From positions 8,370,001 to 8,434,000 of the forward strand of contig NZ_CP066831.1 of NCBI RefSeq assembly GCF_016598615.1: DNA of 64,000 nucleotides, written 5' to 3'. The DNA is from Streptomyces liliifuscus (GTDB lineage: Bacteria; Actinomycetota; Actinomycetes; Streptomycetales; Streptomycetaceae). Both the position numbers and the translations under genes were made by a program. Each line of letters begins with the position of its first letter. The first letter of the stretch is position 1. Below, in pieces: positions 1 to 7,948 of the stretch. The notes under the pieces are model-generated. The model was not told where the DNA came from, did not search any database, and saw only the letters and a program-made list of their open reading frames with translations.

Positions 1-19
1 CGAGGGTAGGCTAACCTAA
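1..19 (+). promoter_or_regulatory. DmdR1/IdeR-type iron box
   Basis: Sixteen of 19 positions match the actinobacterial iron box TTAGGTTAGGCTAACCTAA as I remember it. The -10-like hexamer TAACCT at 12-17 lies inside it and ends 6 nt before the GTG at 24. A bound Fe-DmdR repressor would therefore cover the promoter of the siderophore importer that follows. Confidence 0.8.
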
Positions 20-23
20 CCGG

Positions 24-1067
24 GTGTTGGTCGACAGTCCCCCCGAACCGAGCGCGGAGACCGCCCCCGCGCCCCCAACCCGCCGGGCGATACGGGCCGC
101 TGGGCTTGTCGTGTCCCTCGCCGTGCTGGTGCTCGTCGCCCTGGCGAGCATCGCGATCGGCGCAAAAGAGCTGTCCCTGGAGCAGGTCTGGCACGGTCTG
201 TTCGAGGACTCGGGAACGTACGGCGACGTCGTGGTGGGCGAGCGGCTGTCGCGTACGGTCCTCGGGCTGCTCGTCGGCGCCGCGCTCGGCCTCTCCGGGG
301 CGGTCCTCCAGGCGCTCACCCGCAACCCGCTCGCCGACCCGGGGCTGCTCGGCATCAACGCCGGCGCGTCCGCCGCGGTCGTCACGGCCATCACCTTCTT
401 CGGTGTCACCTCGCTGAGCGGCTATGTGTGGTTCGCCTTCGCGGGCGCGGCCGTCGTCGGGGCACTCGTGTACTTCCTGGGCGGCAGCCGGGGTGCCACG
501 CCGGTGCGGCTCGCGCTCGCCGGCACCGCGATCAGCGCCGCGCTCTACGGCTATCTGCAGGCCGTGATGATCACGGACGAGGCCGCGCTCGGCAAGATGC
601 GCTTCTGGACCGTCGGTTCGCTGGCCTCGGCCACGAACACGACCATCGAGCAGGTGCTGCCGTTCATCGCGGCCGGCACGGTCCTCGCGCTGGCGCTCGC
701 CCGGCCGTTGAACGCCATGGCCATGGGTGACGACACCGCCCGCGCGCTCGGGGCGCATCTGAACCGCACCCGCGGGCTGTCCATGGCCGCCGCGACCGTG
801 CTCTGCGGGGCCGCGACCGCCGCCTGCGGGCCGATCGTCTTCGTCGGGCTGATGGTTCCGCACGTCGTACGGTCCTTCACCGGGCCCGATCTGCGCTGGA
901 TCCTGCCGTACGCCACCGTGCTGTCGCCGGTGCTGCTGCTGGGCGCCGATGTGATCGGCCGGATGGTCGCCCGGCCCGCGGAGCTCCAGGTCGGCATCGT
1001 CACCGCGATCCTCGGCGGACCGGTCTTCATCTTTCTCGTACGACGGCGGAGGACGGCGCAGCTGTGA
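24..1067 (+). CDS. FecCD-family iron-siderophore ABC transporter permease 1
   Basis: Integral membrane subunit of a ferric-siderophore importer. The 347-residue product has the usual FecCD length (about 330-350) and many hydrophobic helices. It shows family signatures around the cytoplasmic coupling region (PLADPGLLGINAGA near residue 105) and a C-terminal AELQVGIVTAILGGPVF segment. The GTG start sits 6 nt after a TAACCT -10-like hexamer, which suggests a leaderless message, and the iron box overlaps that promoter. The gene overlaps the next permease by 4 bp (GTGA), so the two are probably translationally coupled. The binding protein is not in the window and may lie upstream of position 1 or elsewhere. 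The substrate cannot be read from the sequence. Confidence 0.93.
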   Translation: MLVDSPPEPSAETAPAPPTRRAIRAAGLVVSLAVLVLVALASIAIGAKELSLEQVWHGLFEDSGTYGDVVVGERLSRTVLGLLVGAALGLSGAVLQALTRNPLADPGLLGINAGASAAVVTAITFFGVTSLSGYVWFAFAGAAVVGALVYFLGGSRGATPVRLALAGTAISAALYGYLQAVMITDEAALGKMRFWTVGSLASATNTTIEQVLPFIAAGTVLALALARPLNAMAMGDDTARALGAHLNRTRGLSMAAATVLCGAATAACGPIVFVGLMVPHVVRSFTGPDLRWILPYATVLSPVLLLGADVIGRMVARPAELQVGIVTAILGGPVFIFLVRRRRTAQL

Positions 1068-2182
1068 AGCCCCCACGCAATCAGGCCGTGCACGACCAGA
1101 CAGGACGCGATCACACAGGCCACGACCAGGCAGGTCCGGTGCGGGCCTTCCGGGCTCGGACCGTTCGTACCGGCGGTGGCCTTTCGGTCCGTTTCGATGT
1201 CCGGGCGTTCACGGTCGTCGTGCTGCTGCTCGTGGCCGCGCTCGCCGCGAGTGTCGTGCTCATCGGCACCGGCGACTTCCCGATACCGGCCGCCGACGTC
1301 CTCAGGACGCTGCTCGGCGACGGGGACGCGGGCCAGGAGTTCATCGTCAACGAGCTGCGCCTGCCGCGGGTCCTCGTCGGGCTCCTGGTGGGGGCCTCGC
1401 TCGGGCTCGGCGGTGCGCTCTTCCAGACCATCTCCCGCAATCCGCTGGGCAGTCCGGACGTACTGGGCCTCGGGCAGGGCTCGACGGCCGGCGCGCTCGT
1501 GATGATCGTGCTGTTCTCGGGGAGCGCCGCCCAGGTCGCCGCCGGGGCGCTGGTCGGCGGTCTGGTGACCGGGCTCGCCATCTATGTGCTCGCCTGGAAG
1601 CGGGGTGTGCACGGATATCGGCTGGTTCTGGTCGGTATCGGTGTCTCCGCGATCGTCACGGCGGTCAACGGCTATCTGATCACCAAGGCCGACCTCGTCG
1701 ACGCGGCCCGTGCCGTCGTCTGGATGACCGGCTCGCTCAACGGCCGTGACTGGGCCCAGGTCTGGCCGCTGCTCGGCCTGTGCGCGGTCCTCGTACCGCT
1801 GGTTCTCGGCAACGCGCGCGGGCTGCGGATGCTGGAGATGGGCGACGACGTGGCGTACGCGCTCGGCGTGCGGGTGGAGCGGACGCGGCTGCTGCTGTTG
1901 GTGGCCGCCGTGCTGCTCACCGCGGCCGCCACCGCGGCCGCGGGCCCGGTCGGCTTCGTCGCGCTCACCGCGCCACAGCTCGCGCGGCGCCTCACCCGCT
2001 CGCCGGGACCCAACCTCGTGCCCGCCATGTGCATGGGCGCCACCCTGCTGGTCGTCGCGGACTGGGCCTCGCAGCGTGCCTTCGGCGCCGACCAGCTGCC
2101 CGTCGGCGTGGTGACCGGAGTGCTCGGCGGTGTCTATCTGCTGTGGCTCCTGGTCACCGAGCGGAAGGCGGGCCGGATATGA
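1064..2182 (+). CDS. FecCD-family iron-siderophore ABC transporter permease 2
   Basis: Second membrane subunit, forming a heterodimer with the preceding permease; such pairs are typical of actinobacterial siderophore importers. The 372-residue protein has an approximately 45-residue polar N-terminal extension rich in His, Asp and Gln, then the FecCD core with NPLGSPDVLGLGQGS near residue 125 and a C-terminal ADQLPVGVVTGVLGGVYL segment. The GTG start overlaps the upstream stop and the gene's own stop overlaps the ATPase start (ATGA), so permease-permease-ATPase form one coupled operon under the iron box. The extension is unusual for the family and could mean the true start is internal. Confidence 0.92.
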   Translation: MKPPRNQAVHDQTGRDHTGHDQAGPVRAFRARTVRTGGGLSVRFDVRAFTVVVLLLVAALAASVVLIGTGDFPIPAADVLRTLLGDGDAGQEFIVNELRLPRVLVGLLVGASLGLGGALFQTISRNPLGSPDVLGLGQGSTAGALVMIVLFSGSAAQVAAGALVGGLVTGLAIYVLAWKRGVHGYRLVLVGIGVSAIVTAVNGYLITKADLVDAARAVVWMTGSLNGRDWAQVWPLLGLCAVLVPLVLGNARGLRMLEMGDDVAYALGVRVERTRLLLLVAAVLLTAAATAAAGPVGFVALTAPQLARRLTRSPGPNLVPAMCMGATLLVVADWASQRAFGADQLPVGVVTGVLGGVYLLWLLVTERKAGRI

Positions 2183-3081
2183 ACGCCGACGACATGGCGA
2201 GCAAGCCGAGTACGGGCTCCGATGGCGGGCCGCGCACGAACACCCGAAGGAGCACTGTGAACCGCCTGTCCGCCGAGAACGTCACCCTCGCCTACGACCA
2301 GCGCGTCATCACCGAGCAGCTGTCGGTCGAGATACCGGACAACTCGTTCACGGTGATCGTCGGCCCGAACGCCTGCGGCAAGTCCACGCTGCTGCGGGCC
2401 CTGTCCCGCATGCTGAAGCCCAGCCAGGGCCGGGTGCTGCTCGACGGGCAGGTCATCCAGTCGATGCCCGCCAAGAAGGTGGCCAGGACGCTCGGGCTGC
2501 TGCCGCAGTCGTCGATCGCGCCCGACGGGATCACCGTCGGCGACCTCGTGGGGCGCGGTCGCTATCCGCACCAGGGGCTGCTGCGCCAGTGGTCGACCGA
2601 GGACGAGCGGATCGTGCGCGAGTCCATGGCCTCGACCGGAGTCGCCGAACTGGCCGACCGATACGTCGACGAGCTCTCCGGAGGCCAGCGCCAGCGCGTG
2701 TGGATCGCCATGGCGCTCGCCCAGCAGACCCCGCTGCTGCTGCTCGACGAGCCGACCACCTATCTCGACATCCAGCACCAGATCGACGTGCTGGACCTGT
2801 GCGCGGAGCTCCACGAGGAGCAGGGCCGCACCCTGGTCGCCGTACTGCACGACCTCAACCACGCGGCCCGGTACGCCACCCATCTGATCGCCCTGCGCGA
2901 GGGCTCGGTGATCGCCGAGGGCGCCCCGGCCGACATCGTCACGGCCGAGCTGGTCGAGGAGGTCTTCGGGCTGCGCTGCCAGGTGATCGACGACCCGGAG
3001 ACGGGTACGCCGCTGGTGGTGCCGGCGGCGCGGAAGGCACGTACGACCGCCGCCGCGCCTGCCGGTGTCGCGAAGAGCTAG
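2179..3081 (+). CDS. Iron-siderophore ABC transporter ATP-binding protein
   Basis: FepC/FecE-type ATPase that powers the two FecCD permeases. Walker A GPNACGKST is at residues 62-70, the LSGGQ signature at 166-170, Walker B LLLLDEP at 186-192, followed by the D-loop and a switch His in AVLHDLNHAA. The chosen ATG overlaps the upstream TGA. An alternative GTG at 2257 has AAGGAG only 4 nt upstream and would remove 26 poorly conserved residues, so the true start may be there. Length (300, or 274 from GTG) fits the family. It is the last gene of the operon and converges on the SCP2-like gene. Confidence 0.93.
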   Translation: MNADDMASKPSTGSDGGPRTNTRRSTVNRLSAENVTLAYDQRVITEQLSVEIPDNSFTVIVGPNACGKSTLLRALSRMLKPSQGRVLLDGQVIQSMPAKKVARTLGLLPQSSIAPDGITVGDLVGRGRYPHQGLLRQWSTEDERIVRESMASTGVAELADRYVDELSGGQRQRVWIAMALAQQTPLLLLDEPTTYLDIQHQIDVLDLCAELHEEQGRTLVAVLHDLNHAARYATHLIALREGSVIAEGAPADIVTAELVEEVFGLRCQVIDDPETGTPLVVPAARKARTTAAAPAGVAKS

Positions 3082-3083
3082 TG

Positions 3084-3134
3084 CTTCCGCGGGATCGCCG
3101 AGGGCCGACGCCGGGGCCGAGGAGGGGGCGGAAG
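3084..3134. terminator. Possible weak bidirectional terminator
   Basis: CTTCCGC (3084-3090) and GCGGAAG (3128-3134) form a 7-bp inverted repeat with a 37-nt GC-rich loop, between two convergent genes. The position is suggestive but the structure is weak. Confidence 0.3.
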
Positions 3135-3139
3135 GGCCT

Positions 3140-3487
3140 TCAGAGGAGCTTTCTGAGCCTGAGCAGGTCGCGCAGGCCGGCTTCGAGCTTGACCCGGCCC
3201 GAGCCCCAGGCCTTCGCGAAGTTCAGCTCGCCGTCGACCATCGCGACCAGGTCGTCGCCGGTCATCGTGAGCCGGATCTCGGCCTTGTCGGGCGGCGGGC
3301 CCTGGAGCGTGTCGAGCACCTCGATCCGGCCGTCCTTGAGACGGCCCACGAAGGTGATGTCGAGGTCGGTGATGCGGCAGCTCAGCGAGCGGTCCAACGC
3401 CGCCGCGCTGCGTACGTCGCCGTCCGCGCCCGCCATGTTGTCCGAGAGCTTGTCGAGTGCGCTGCGGCACTCCTCAATCGTGGCCAT
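3140..3487 (-). CDS. SCP2 sterol-binding-domain-like protein
   Basis: A 115-residue acidic protein with the SCP2 fold signature: a central IRLTMTGDDLVAMVDGELNF segment (residues 71-90), where an SCP2 domain normally has its hydrophobic-pocket strands, followed by a short basic helix. No signal peptide or membrane segment is visible. The lipid or other ligand is unknown. The start ATG at 3487 lies 42 bp from the divergent start at 3530, so the two genes share a very compact promoter region. The family assignment comes from pattern recognition only. Confidence 0.75.
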   Translation of the reverse strand: MATIEECRSALDKLSDNMAGADGDVRSAAALDRSLSCRITDLDITFVGRLKDGRIEVLDTLQGPPPDKAEIRLTMTGDDLVAMVDGELNFAKAWGSGRVKLEAGLRDLLRLRKLL

Positions 3488-3529
3488 CGCGATCGACGGT
3501 ACCCCAGCGCTTCGCGGTAGCGTCGGGTC
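3488..3529. promoter_or_regulatory. Compact divergent promoters
   Basis: On the plus strand TAGCGT (3518-3523) lies 6 nt before the ATG at 3530. On the minus strand a TACCGT lies 8 nt before the ATG at 3487. Both fit leaderless transcription from a 42-bp divergent spacer; no clear -35 was found. Confidence 0.5.
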
Positions 3530-4000
3530 ATGAGCGACTCCATGACCGGCCCGGAGACGGGGGCCCTCGACGCAGGACCCCCCGGTGCGGAGGCCCGGAT
3601 TCCGGCCGAGCCCGTGCCCGAGCCGCTGCCGGCGCCGCCCGCGGACCCCGAGGCCATGGCCGGGCCTCGGCCCGGGCCCGAAGGCGGGCCCGACGCTCGG
3701 GCCGAGACCGGGCCCGCCGTGGAACCGGTGGAACCCACGGAACCCACGGAACCCGAGGACGATCCCGCCGCACCCGCTCCCCTCCACGTGCCGCGTACGC
3801 CCACTGGCAACGCCGAGGTCGACGCACAACTCGACCGGTTGGCCGATGTGGACCACCTCGCCACGGACGGCCATGTGGAGGTGTACGAGGATGTGCACAG
3901 GGGGCTGCGCGACGCGCTCACCGCGCTCGACGCCCGCCCGGGACCTCCGGCGCCCCCTGCGCCGCAGAGCAGCAACGACAGCAACAGCAACAGGAGCTGA
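3530..4000 (+). CDS. Hypothetical acidic Pro/Glu-rich protein upstream of tlyA
   Basis: A 156-residue protein I do not recognise as a named family. Residues 1-85 are low complexity, rich in Pro, Glu, Gly and Ala, with a PTEPTEPE-type run. Residues about 88-135 form a more ordered acidic segment (GNAEVDAQLDRLADVDHLATDG and on to VYEDVHRGLRDALTAL) that looks amphipathic and helical. The C-terminus is a short Ser/Asn tail. It lies 7 bp upstream of tlyA and is probably cotranscribed with it. The leaderless-type TAGCGT hexamer supports the ATG at 3530. Function unknown. Confidence 0.7.
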   Translation: MSDSMTGPETGALDAGPPGAEARIPAEPVPEPLPAPPADPEAMAGPRPGPEGGPDARAETGPAVEPVEPTEPTEPEDDPAAPAPLHVPRTPTGNAEVDAQLDRLADVDHLATDGHVEVYEDVHRGLRDALTALDARPGPPAPPAPQSSNDSNSNRS

Positions 4001-4007
4001 ACCGAAC

Positions 4008-4823
4008 GTGGCAGGAGTGGCACGACGCCGCCTCGACGCCGAACTGGTCCGACGTAAACTCGCCCGCTCGCGCGAGCACGCCGGACAGCTGATCGCCGCC
4101 GGGCGGGTCACCGTCGGCAAGACCCTCGCGACCAAACCCGCCACCCAGGTGGAGACCGCCGCCGCCATCCTGGTCACCCAGGACGACGACGATCCCGACT
4201 ACGTCTCGCGCGGCGGCCACAAGCTCGCCGGGGCGCTGGAGGCCTTCGTACCGCTCGGCCTGGCGGTCGAGGGACGGCGGGCCCTGGACGCCGGCGCCTC
4301 GACCGGCGGGTTCACCGATGTGCTGCTGCGCGCGGGCGTCGCCCACGTCGTCGCCGTGGACGTCGGGTACGGGCAGTTGGCCTGGTCTCTTCAGAGTGAT
4401 GAACGCGTCACCGTCAAGGACCGTACGAACGTACGCGAGTTGACGTTGGAGGCGATCGATGGGGAGCCGGTGGATCTTATTGTCGGTGACTTGTCCTTCA
4501 TCCCACTCGGCCTGGTGCTGCCCGCCCTTGTGCGGTGCGCGGCGCCCGGAGCCGACCTGGTGATGATGGTCAAGCCGCAGTTCGAGGTGGGCAGGGAACG
4601 GCTCGGGAGCGGCGGAGTCGTCCGCAGCCCCGAGCTACGGGCGGACGCCGTGCGCGGTGTGGCCCGGCAGGCGGGGGAACTGGGACTCGGGGTGAACGGC
4701 GTGACGGCCAGTCCGTTGCCCGGGCCCTCGGGGAATGTCGAGTACTTTCTGTGGCTGCGTGCCGGGGCACCCGCACTGGACCCGGCCGACGTTGACCGTG
4801 CAGTGGCGGAGGGGCCGCGTTGA
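4008..4823 (+). CDS. tlyA: TlyA family 16S/23S rRNA 2'-O-methyltransferase
   Basis: TlyA methylates ribose 2'-OH groups of C1409 (16S) and C1920 (23S) rRNA in mycobacteria; loss gives capreomycin resistance. The 271-residue length is the family norm. Residues about 1-60 form an S4 RNA-binding domain. The YVSRGGHKL element is near 65-73, the AdoMet-binding DAGASTGGFTD motif at 94-104, and a VMMVKPQFE segment carries the later catalytic Lys. The GTG start was chosen because the S4 domain begins immediately after it. The stop overlaps the TTG start of nadK. A haemolysin function is historical and not implied here. Confidence 0.9.
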   Translation: MAGVARRRLDAELVRRKLARSREHAGQLIAAGRVTVGKTLATKPATQVETAAAILVTQDDDDPDYVSRGGHKLAGALEAFVPLGLAVEGRRALDAGASTGGFTDVLLRAGVAHVVAVDVGYGQLAWSLQSDERVTVKDRTNVRELTLEAIDGEPVDLIVGDLSFIPLGLVLPALVRCAAPGADLVMMVKPQFEVGRERLGSGGVVRSPELRADAVRGVARQAGELGLGVNGVTASPLPGPSGNVEYFLWLRAGAPALDPADVDRAVAEGPR

Positions 4824-5725
4824 CACAGACCCGAGCTCGTACTGTTTTCCTGCTCGCCCACACCGGACGGCCCGCGGCCATCCGCAGTGCCGAGCTCGTC
4901 GTCCAGGGGCTGGTGCGTTCCGGTCTCGGCGTACGGGTCCTGGAGGCGGAGGCGGCCGATCTGCCGCTGCCGGAGAGCGTGGAACTCGTCAAGGAGGCGA
5001 CACCGGAGTGCCTCGACGGGTGTGAACTGCTGATCGTCCTCGGCGGTGACGGGACGCTGCTGCGCGGCGCGGAGTTCGCCCGCGCCTCCGGGGTGCCCAT
5101 GCTCGGCGTCAACCTCGGGCGTGTCGGCTTCCTCGCGGAGGCCGAGCGCGACGACCTCGACAAGGTCGTCGACCGGGTGGTGACGAAGGCGTACGAGGTC
5201 GAGGAGCGCATGACCGTCGACGTCGTCGTGCACAGCAACGGCGATGTCGTCCACACGGACTGGGCGCTGAACGAGGCCGCCGTGCAGAAGGCGGGGGCCG
5301 AGAAGCTCCTTGAGGTCGTGCTGGAGATCGACGGGCGGCCGGTGACCGGCTTCGGCTGCGACGGGATCGTCCTGTCGACGCCGACCGGGTCGACGGCGTA
5401 CGCGTTCTCCGCGGGCGGGCCCGTGGTGTGGCCGGAGGTCGAGGCGCTGCTGATGGTGCCGATCAGCGCGCACGCCCTGTTCGCCAAGCCGCTGGTGACC
5501 TCGCCGAACTCGGTGCTGGCCGTGGAGGTGCTGCCGCACATCCCGCCCGGGGTGCTGTGGTGCGACGGCCGCCGCACGATCGAGCTGCCGCCCGGTGCGC
5601 GGGTGGAGGTGCGGCGGGGGGCCGTGCCGGTGCGGTTGGCGCGGCTGCACCATGCCTCGTTCACCGATCGGCTCGTCGCGAAGTTCGCGCTGCCGGTGGC
5701 GGGTTGGCGGGGCGCTCCGCACTGA
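4820..5725 (+). CDS. nadK: NAD kinase
   Basis: Phosphorylates NAD to NADP in the cytoplasm. The GGDGT motif is at residues 75-79, followed by the ALNEAAV segment that contributes the NE/D motif, and the STPTGSTAYAFSAGGP loop. The product is 301 residues, normal for bacterial enzymes. The TTG start overlaps the tlyA stop by 4 bp, implying translational coupling. The tlyA-nadK-recN order is widely conserved in actinobacteria. Transcription probably ends at the hairpin 80 bp downstream. Confidence 0.95.
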   Translation: MTQTRARTVFLLAHTGRPAAIRSAELVVQGLVRSGLGVRVLEAEAADLPLPESVELVKEATPECLDGCELLIVLGGDGTLLRGAEFARASGVPMLGVNLGRVGFLAEAERDDLDKVVDRVVTKAYEVEERMTVDVVVHSNGDVVHTDWALNEAAVQKAGAEKLLEVVLEIDGRPVTGFGCDGIVLSTPTGSTAYAFSAGGPVVWPEVEALLMVPISAHALFAKPLVTSPNSVLAVEVLPHIPPGVLWCDGRRTIELPPGARVEVRRGAVPVRLARLHHASFTDRLVAKFALPVAGWRGAPH

Positions 5726-5776
5726 GTGCTCCGCAGGGGGCGGGGGGATGTTGTTGGTCTGGTGCGGGCCGGTGGG

Positions 5777-5832
5777 GGTTGCTCGCGCAGTTCCCCGCGC
5801 CCCTGAAAGACGGGGCTGCGCCCCTGTCTTTC
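5777..5832 (+). repeat. Streptomyces-type palindromic intergenic repeat
   Basis: The segment opening with GGTTGCTCGCGCAGTTCCCC and continuing through the GCGCCCCTGAAAG junction resembles a repeat found hundreds of times between genes in many Streptomyces genomes. This is from memory and no search was run. It ends in a stem-loop and is the only copy I noticed in the window. Confidence 0.7.
5805..5832 (+). terminator. Stem-loop terminator after nadK
   Basis: GAAAGAC plus GGGGC (5805-5816) pairs with GCCCC plus GTCTTTC (5820-5832) across a TGC loop with one bulged T, giving a 12-bp stem. It forms the 3' half of the intergenic repeat. Confidence 0.7.
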
Positions 5833-5934
5833 GTCCTTCGCGCCCGCAGCCGGGAGACGGGCAATTCGGTCAACCGGACCGGGGCGATTGTGGAGGGACT
5901 GGGGCGGCGTCGCGCCGGGTGGGAGAAACCTCGT

Positions 5935-7677
5935 ATGGTCATGTCCGTGTTGGAGGAGATGCGGATACGGTCGCTCGGAGTCATCGACGACGCGGTCGTC
6001 GAGCTGTCACCCGGCTTCACCGCCGTGACCGGTGAGACCGGCGCGGGCAAGACGATGGTGGTCACCAGCCTGGGCCTGCTGCTGGGCGGGCGCGCCGACC
6101 CCGCCCTCGTGCGGATCGGGGCCAAGAACGCGGTCGTGGAGGGGCGGATCTCCGTACCCGACGGCGCCTCGGCCGTCGTACGGGCCGAGGAGGCCGGCGC
6201 CGAGCTCGACGACGGCGTGCTGCTCATCAGCCGTACCGTTTCCGCCGAGGGGCGCTCACGGGCGCACCTGGGCGGGCGTTCCGTGCCCGTGGGGCTGCTC
6301 GCCGAGCTCGCCGACGACCTGGTGGCCGTGCACGGCCAGACCGACCAGCAGGGGCTGCTCAAGCTGTCCCGCCAGCGGCAGGCCCTCGACCGTTACGCGG
6401 GCGACGCCGTCGCCGTGCCGCTCGCCAAGTACGCGGGCGCCTACCGACGGCTGCGCGCCATCTCCAACGAGCTGGACGAGATCACCACCCGCGCACGGGA
6501 ACGCGCCCAGGAAGCCGACATGCTGCGCTTCGGGCTCGACGAGATCGCCGCGGTGGAGCCCCGCCCGGGCGAGGACGTAGAGCTGGCGGCCGAGGCCGAG
6601 CGGCTCGGGCACGCGGAGGCGCTCGCGTCCGCCGCCACGGCCGCGCACGCCGCCCTCGCGGGCAATCCCGAGGACCCCGAGGGCATCGACGCCACGACGC
6701 TCGTCGCGGGCGCACACCGGGCCCTGGAGGCCGTACGGTCACACGACGCGGCGCTCGGCGCGCTGGCGGGCCGCATCGGGGAGATCGGGATCCTGCTGGG
6801 CGATGTGGCGGGGGAGCTGGCGGGATACGCCGACGACCTCGACGCCGACCCGCTGCGGCTCGCGGCGGTCGAGGAGCGCCGCGCCGCGCTCACCGCGCTG
6901 ACCCGCAAGTACGGCGAGGATGTCGGCACGGTTCTGACCTGGGCGGAACAAGGGGCCGCGCGGCTCCTGGAGTTGGACGGCGACGACGACCGGCTCGGCG
7001 AGCTGACGGCCGAGCGGGACGCGCTGCGGGCCGAACTGGGCGGACTGGCACAGGCGTTGACGGACGCCCGTACGGAGGCCGCCGAGCGCTTCGCCGCTGC
7101 CGTGACCGCCGAACTCGCCTCGCTCGCCATGCCGCACGCGCGCGTGTCGTTCGAGATCCGGCAGACCGAGGACCCGGAGGGCGTGGAGGTCGGCGGACGT
7201 CCGGTCTCGTACGGGCCCGCCGGCGTCGACGAGGTCGAACTGCTCCTCGCCCCGCATCCGGGGGCGCCGCCGCGGCCCATCGCCAAGGGGGCGTCCGGCG
7301 GTGAGCTCTCGCGCGTCATGCTCGCCGTCGAGGTCGTGTTCGCGGGTACGGATCCGGTGCCGACGTATCTCTTCGACGAGGTCGACGCGGGTGTGGGCGG
7401 CAAGGCCGCGGTCGAGATCGGGCGGCGGCTCGCCAAGCTCGCCAAGAGCGCGCAGGTCGTCGTCGTCACCCATCTGCCCCAGGTGGCCGCCTTCGCCGAC
7501 CGGCAGTTGCTGGTCGAGAAGACCAACGACGGGTCGGTCACACGGTCCGGGGTGAAGGTCCTGGAGGGCGAGGAGCGGGTACGGGAGCTGTCGCGGATGC
7601 TGGCCGGGCAGGAGGACTCGGAGACGGCACGGGCACACGCGGAGGAGTTGCTGGCGGCGGCCCGCGCCGACGGATAG
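5935..7677 (+). CDS. recN: DNA repair protein RecN
   Basis: SMC-like ATPase acting in double-strand-break repair. The P-loop GETGAGKT is at residues 33-40, two long charged coiled-coil arms fill the middle, and the ABC-type signature KGASGGELSRV and Walker B YLFDEVDAGVGG lie near the C-terminus. Length 580 matches the family. The ATG at 5935 has GGGAG about 10 nt upstream; an in-frame ATG at 5941 is possible. The frame stays open upstream to 5428 through nadK and the intergenic repeat, but that extension is not coding-like for RecN. Confidence 0.95.
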   Translation: MVMSVLEEMRIRSLGVIDDAVVELSPGFTAVTGETGAGKTMVVTSLGLLLGGRADPALVRIGAKNAVVEGRISVPDGASAVVRAEEAGAELDDGVLLISRTVSAEGRSRAHLGGRSVPVGLLAELADDLVAVHGQTDQQGLLKLSRQRQALDRYAGDAVAVPLAKYAGAYRRLRAISNELDEITTRARERAQEADMLRFGLDEIAAVEPRPGEDVELAAEAERLGHAEALASAATAAHAALAGNPEDPEGIDATTLVAGAHRALEAVRSHDAALGALAGRIGEIGILLGDVAGELAGYADDLDADPLRLAAVEERRAALTALTRKYGEDVGTVLTWAEQGAARLLELDGDDDRLGELTAERDALRAELGGLAQALTDARTEAAERFAAAVTAELASLAMPHARVSFEIRQTEDPEGVEVGGRPVSYGPAGVDEVELLLAPHPGAPPRPIAKGASGGELSRVMLAVEVVFAGTDPVPTYLFDEVDAGVGGKAAVEIGRRLAKLAKSAQVVVVTHLPQVAAFADRQLLVEKTNDGSVTRSGVKVLEGEERVRELSRMLAGQEDSETARAHAEELLAAARADG

Positions 7678-7760
7678 CCGCCGCTCCGCGGCAGGGCCTG
7701 TGTGCCCTCCGCGGCAGCGCGCACGCCCGCTCGCTCCGCGGGACGGCCACCGGCCATCCC

Positions 7761-7776
7761 TCACTCGTGTGAGTGA
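7761..7776. promoter_or_regulatory. Perfect short palindrome before the glycosyltransferase
   Basis: TCACTC (7761-7766) and GAGTGA (7771-7776) flank GTGT. The sequence sits 172-188 bp upstream of the chosen start of the glycosyltransferase gene in otherwise featureless DNA, so it could be an operator. The regulator is unknown. Confidence 0.35.
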
Positions 7777-7948
7777 TCACCCGCACCCCGTCTCCGCCAC
7801 CCACCCCCACCCCACGCCCTCGATGGTCCGCAACTCCCGCGAGCCCTGGCATCCTTGGAAGAGGAACCCGAGCGGTACACCCCCACCGCGCGTTCCTTCT
7901 GTACGTTTCTTCGTGACCGCCCGACGCCGAACCAGGAGCCCCGGCCAC

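Noticed and set aside
5428..5934. N-terminal extension of RecN through nadK
   Set aside because: The frame is open but overlaps nadK and the intergenic repeat; the RecN fold begins at about 5935 with an SD upstream.
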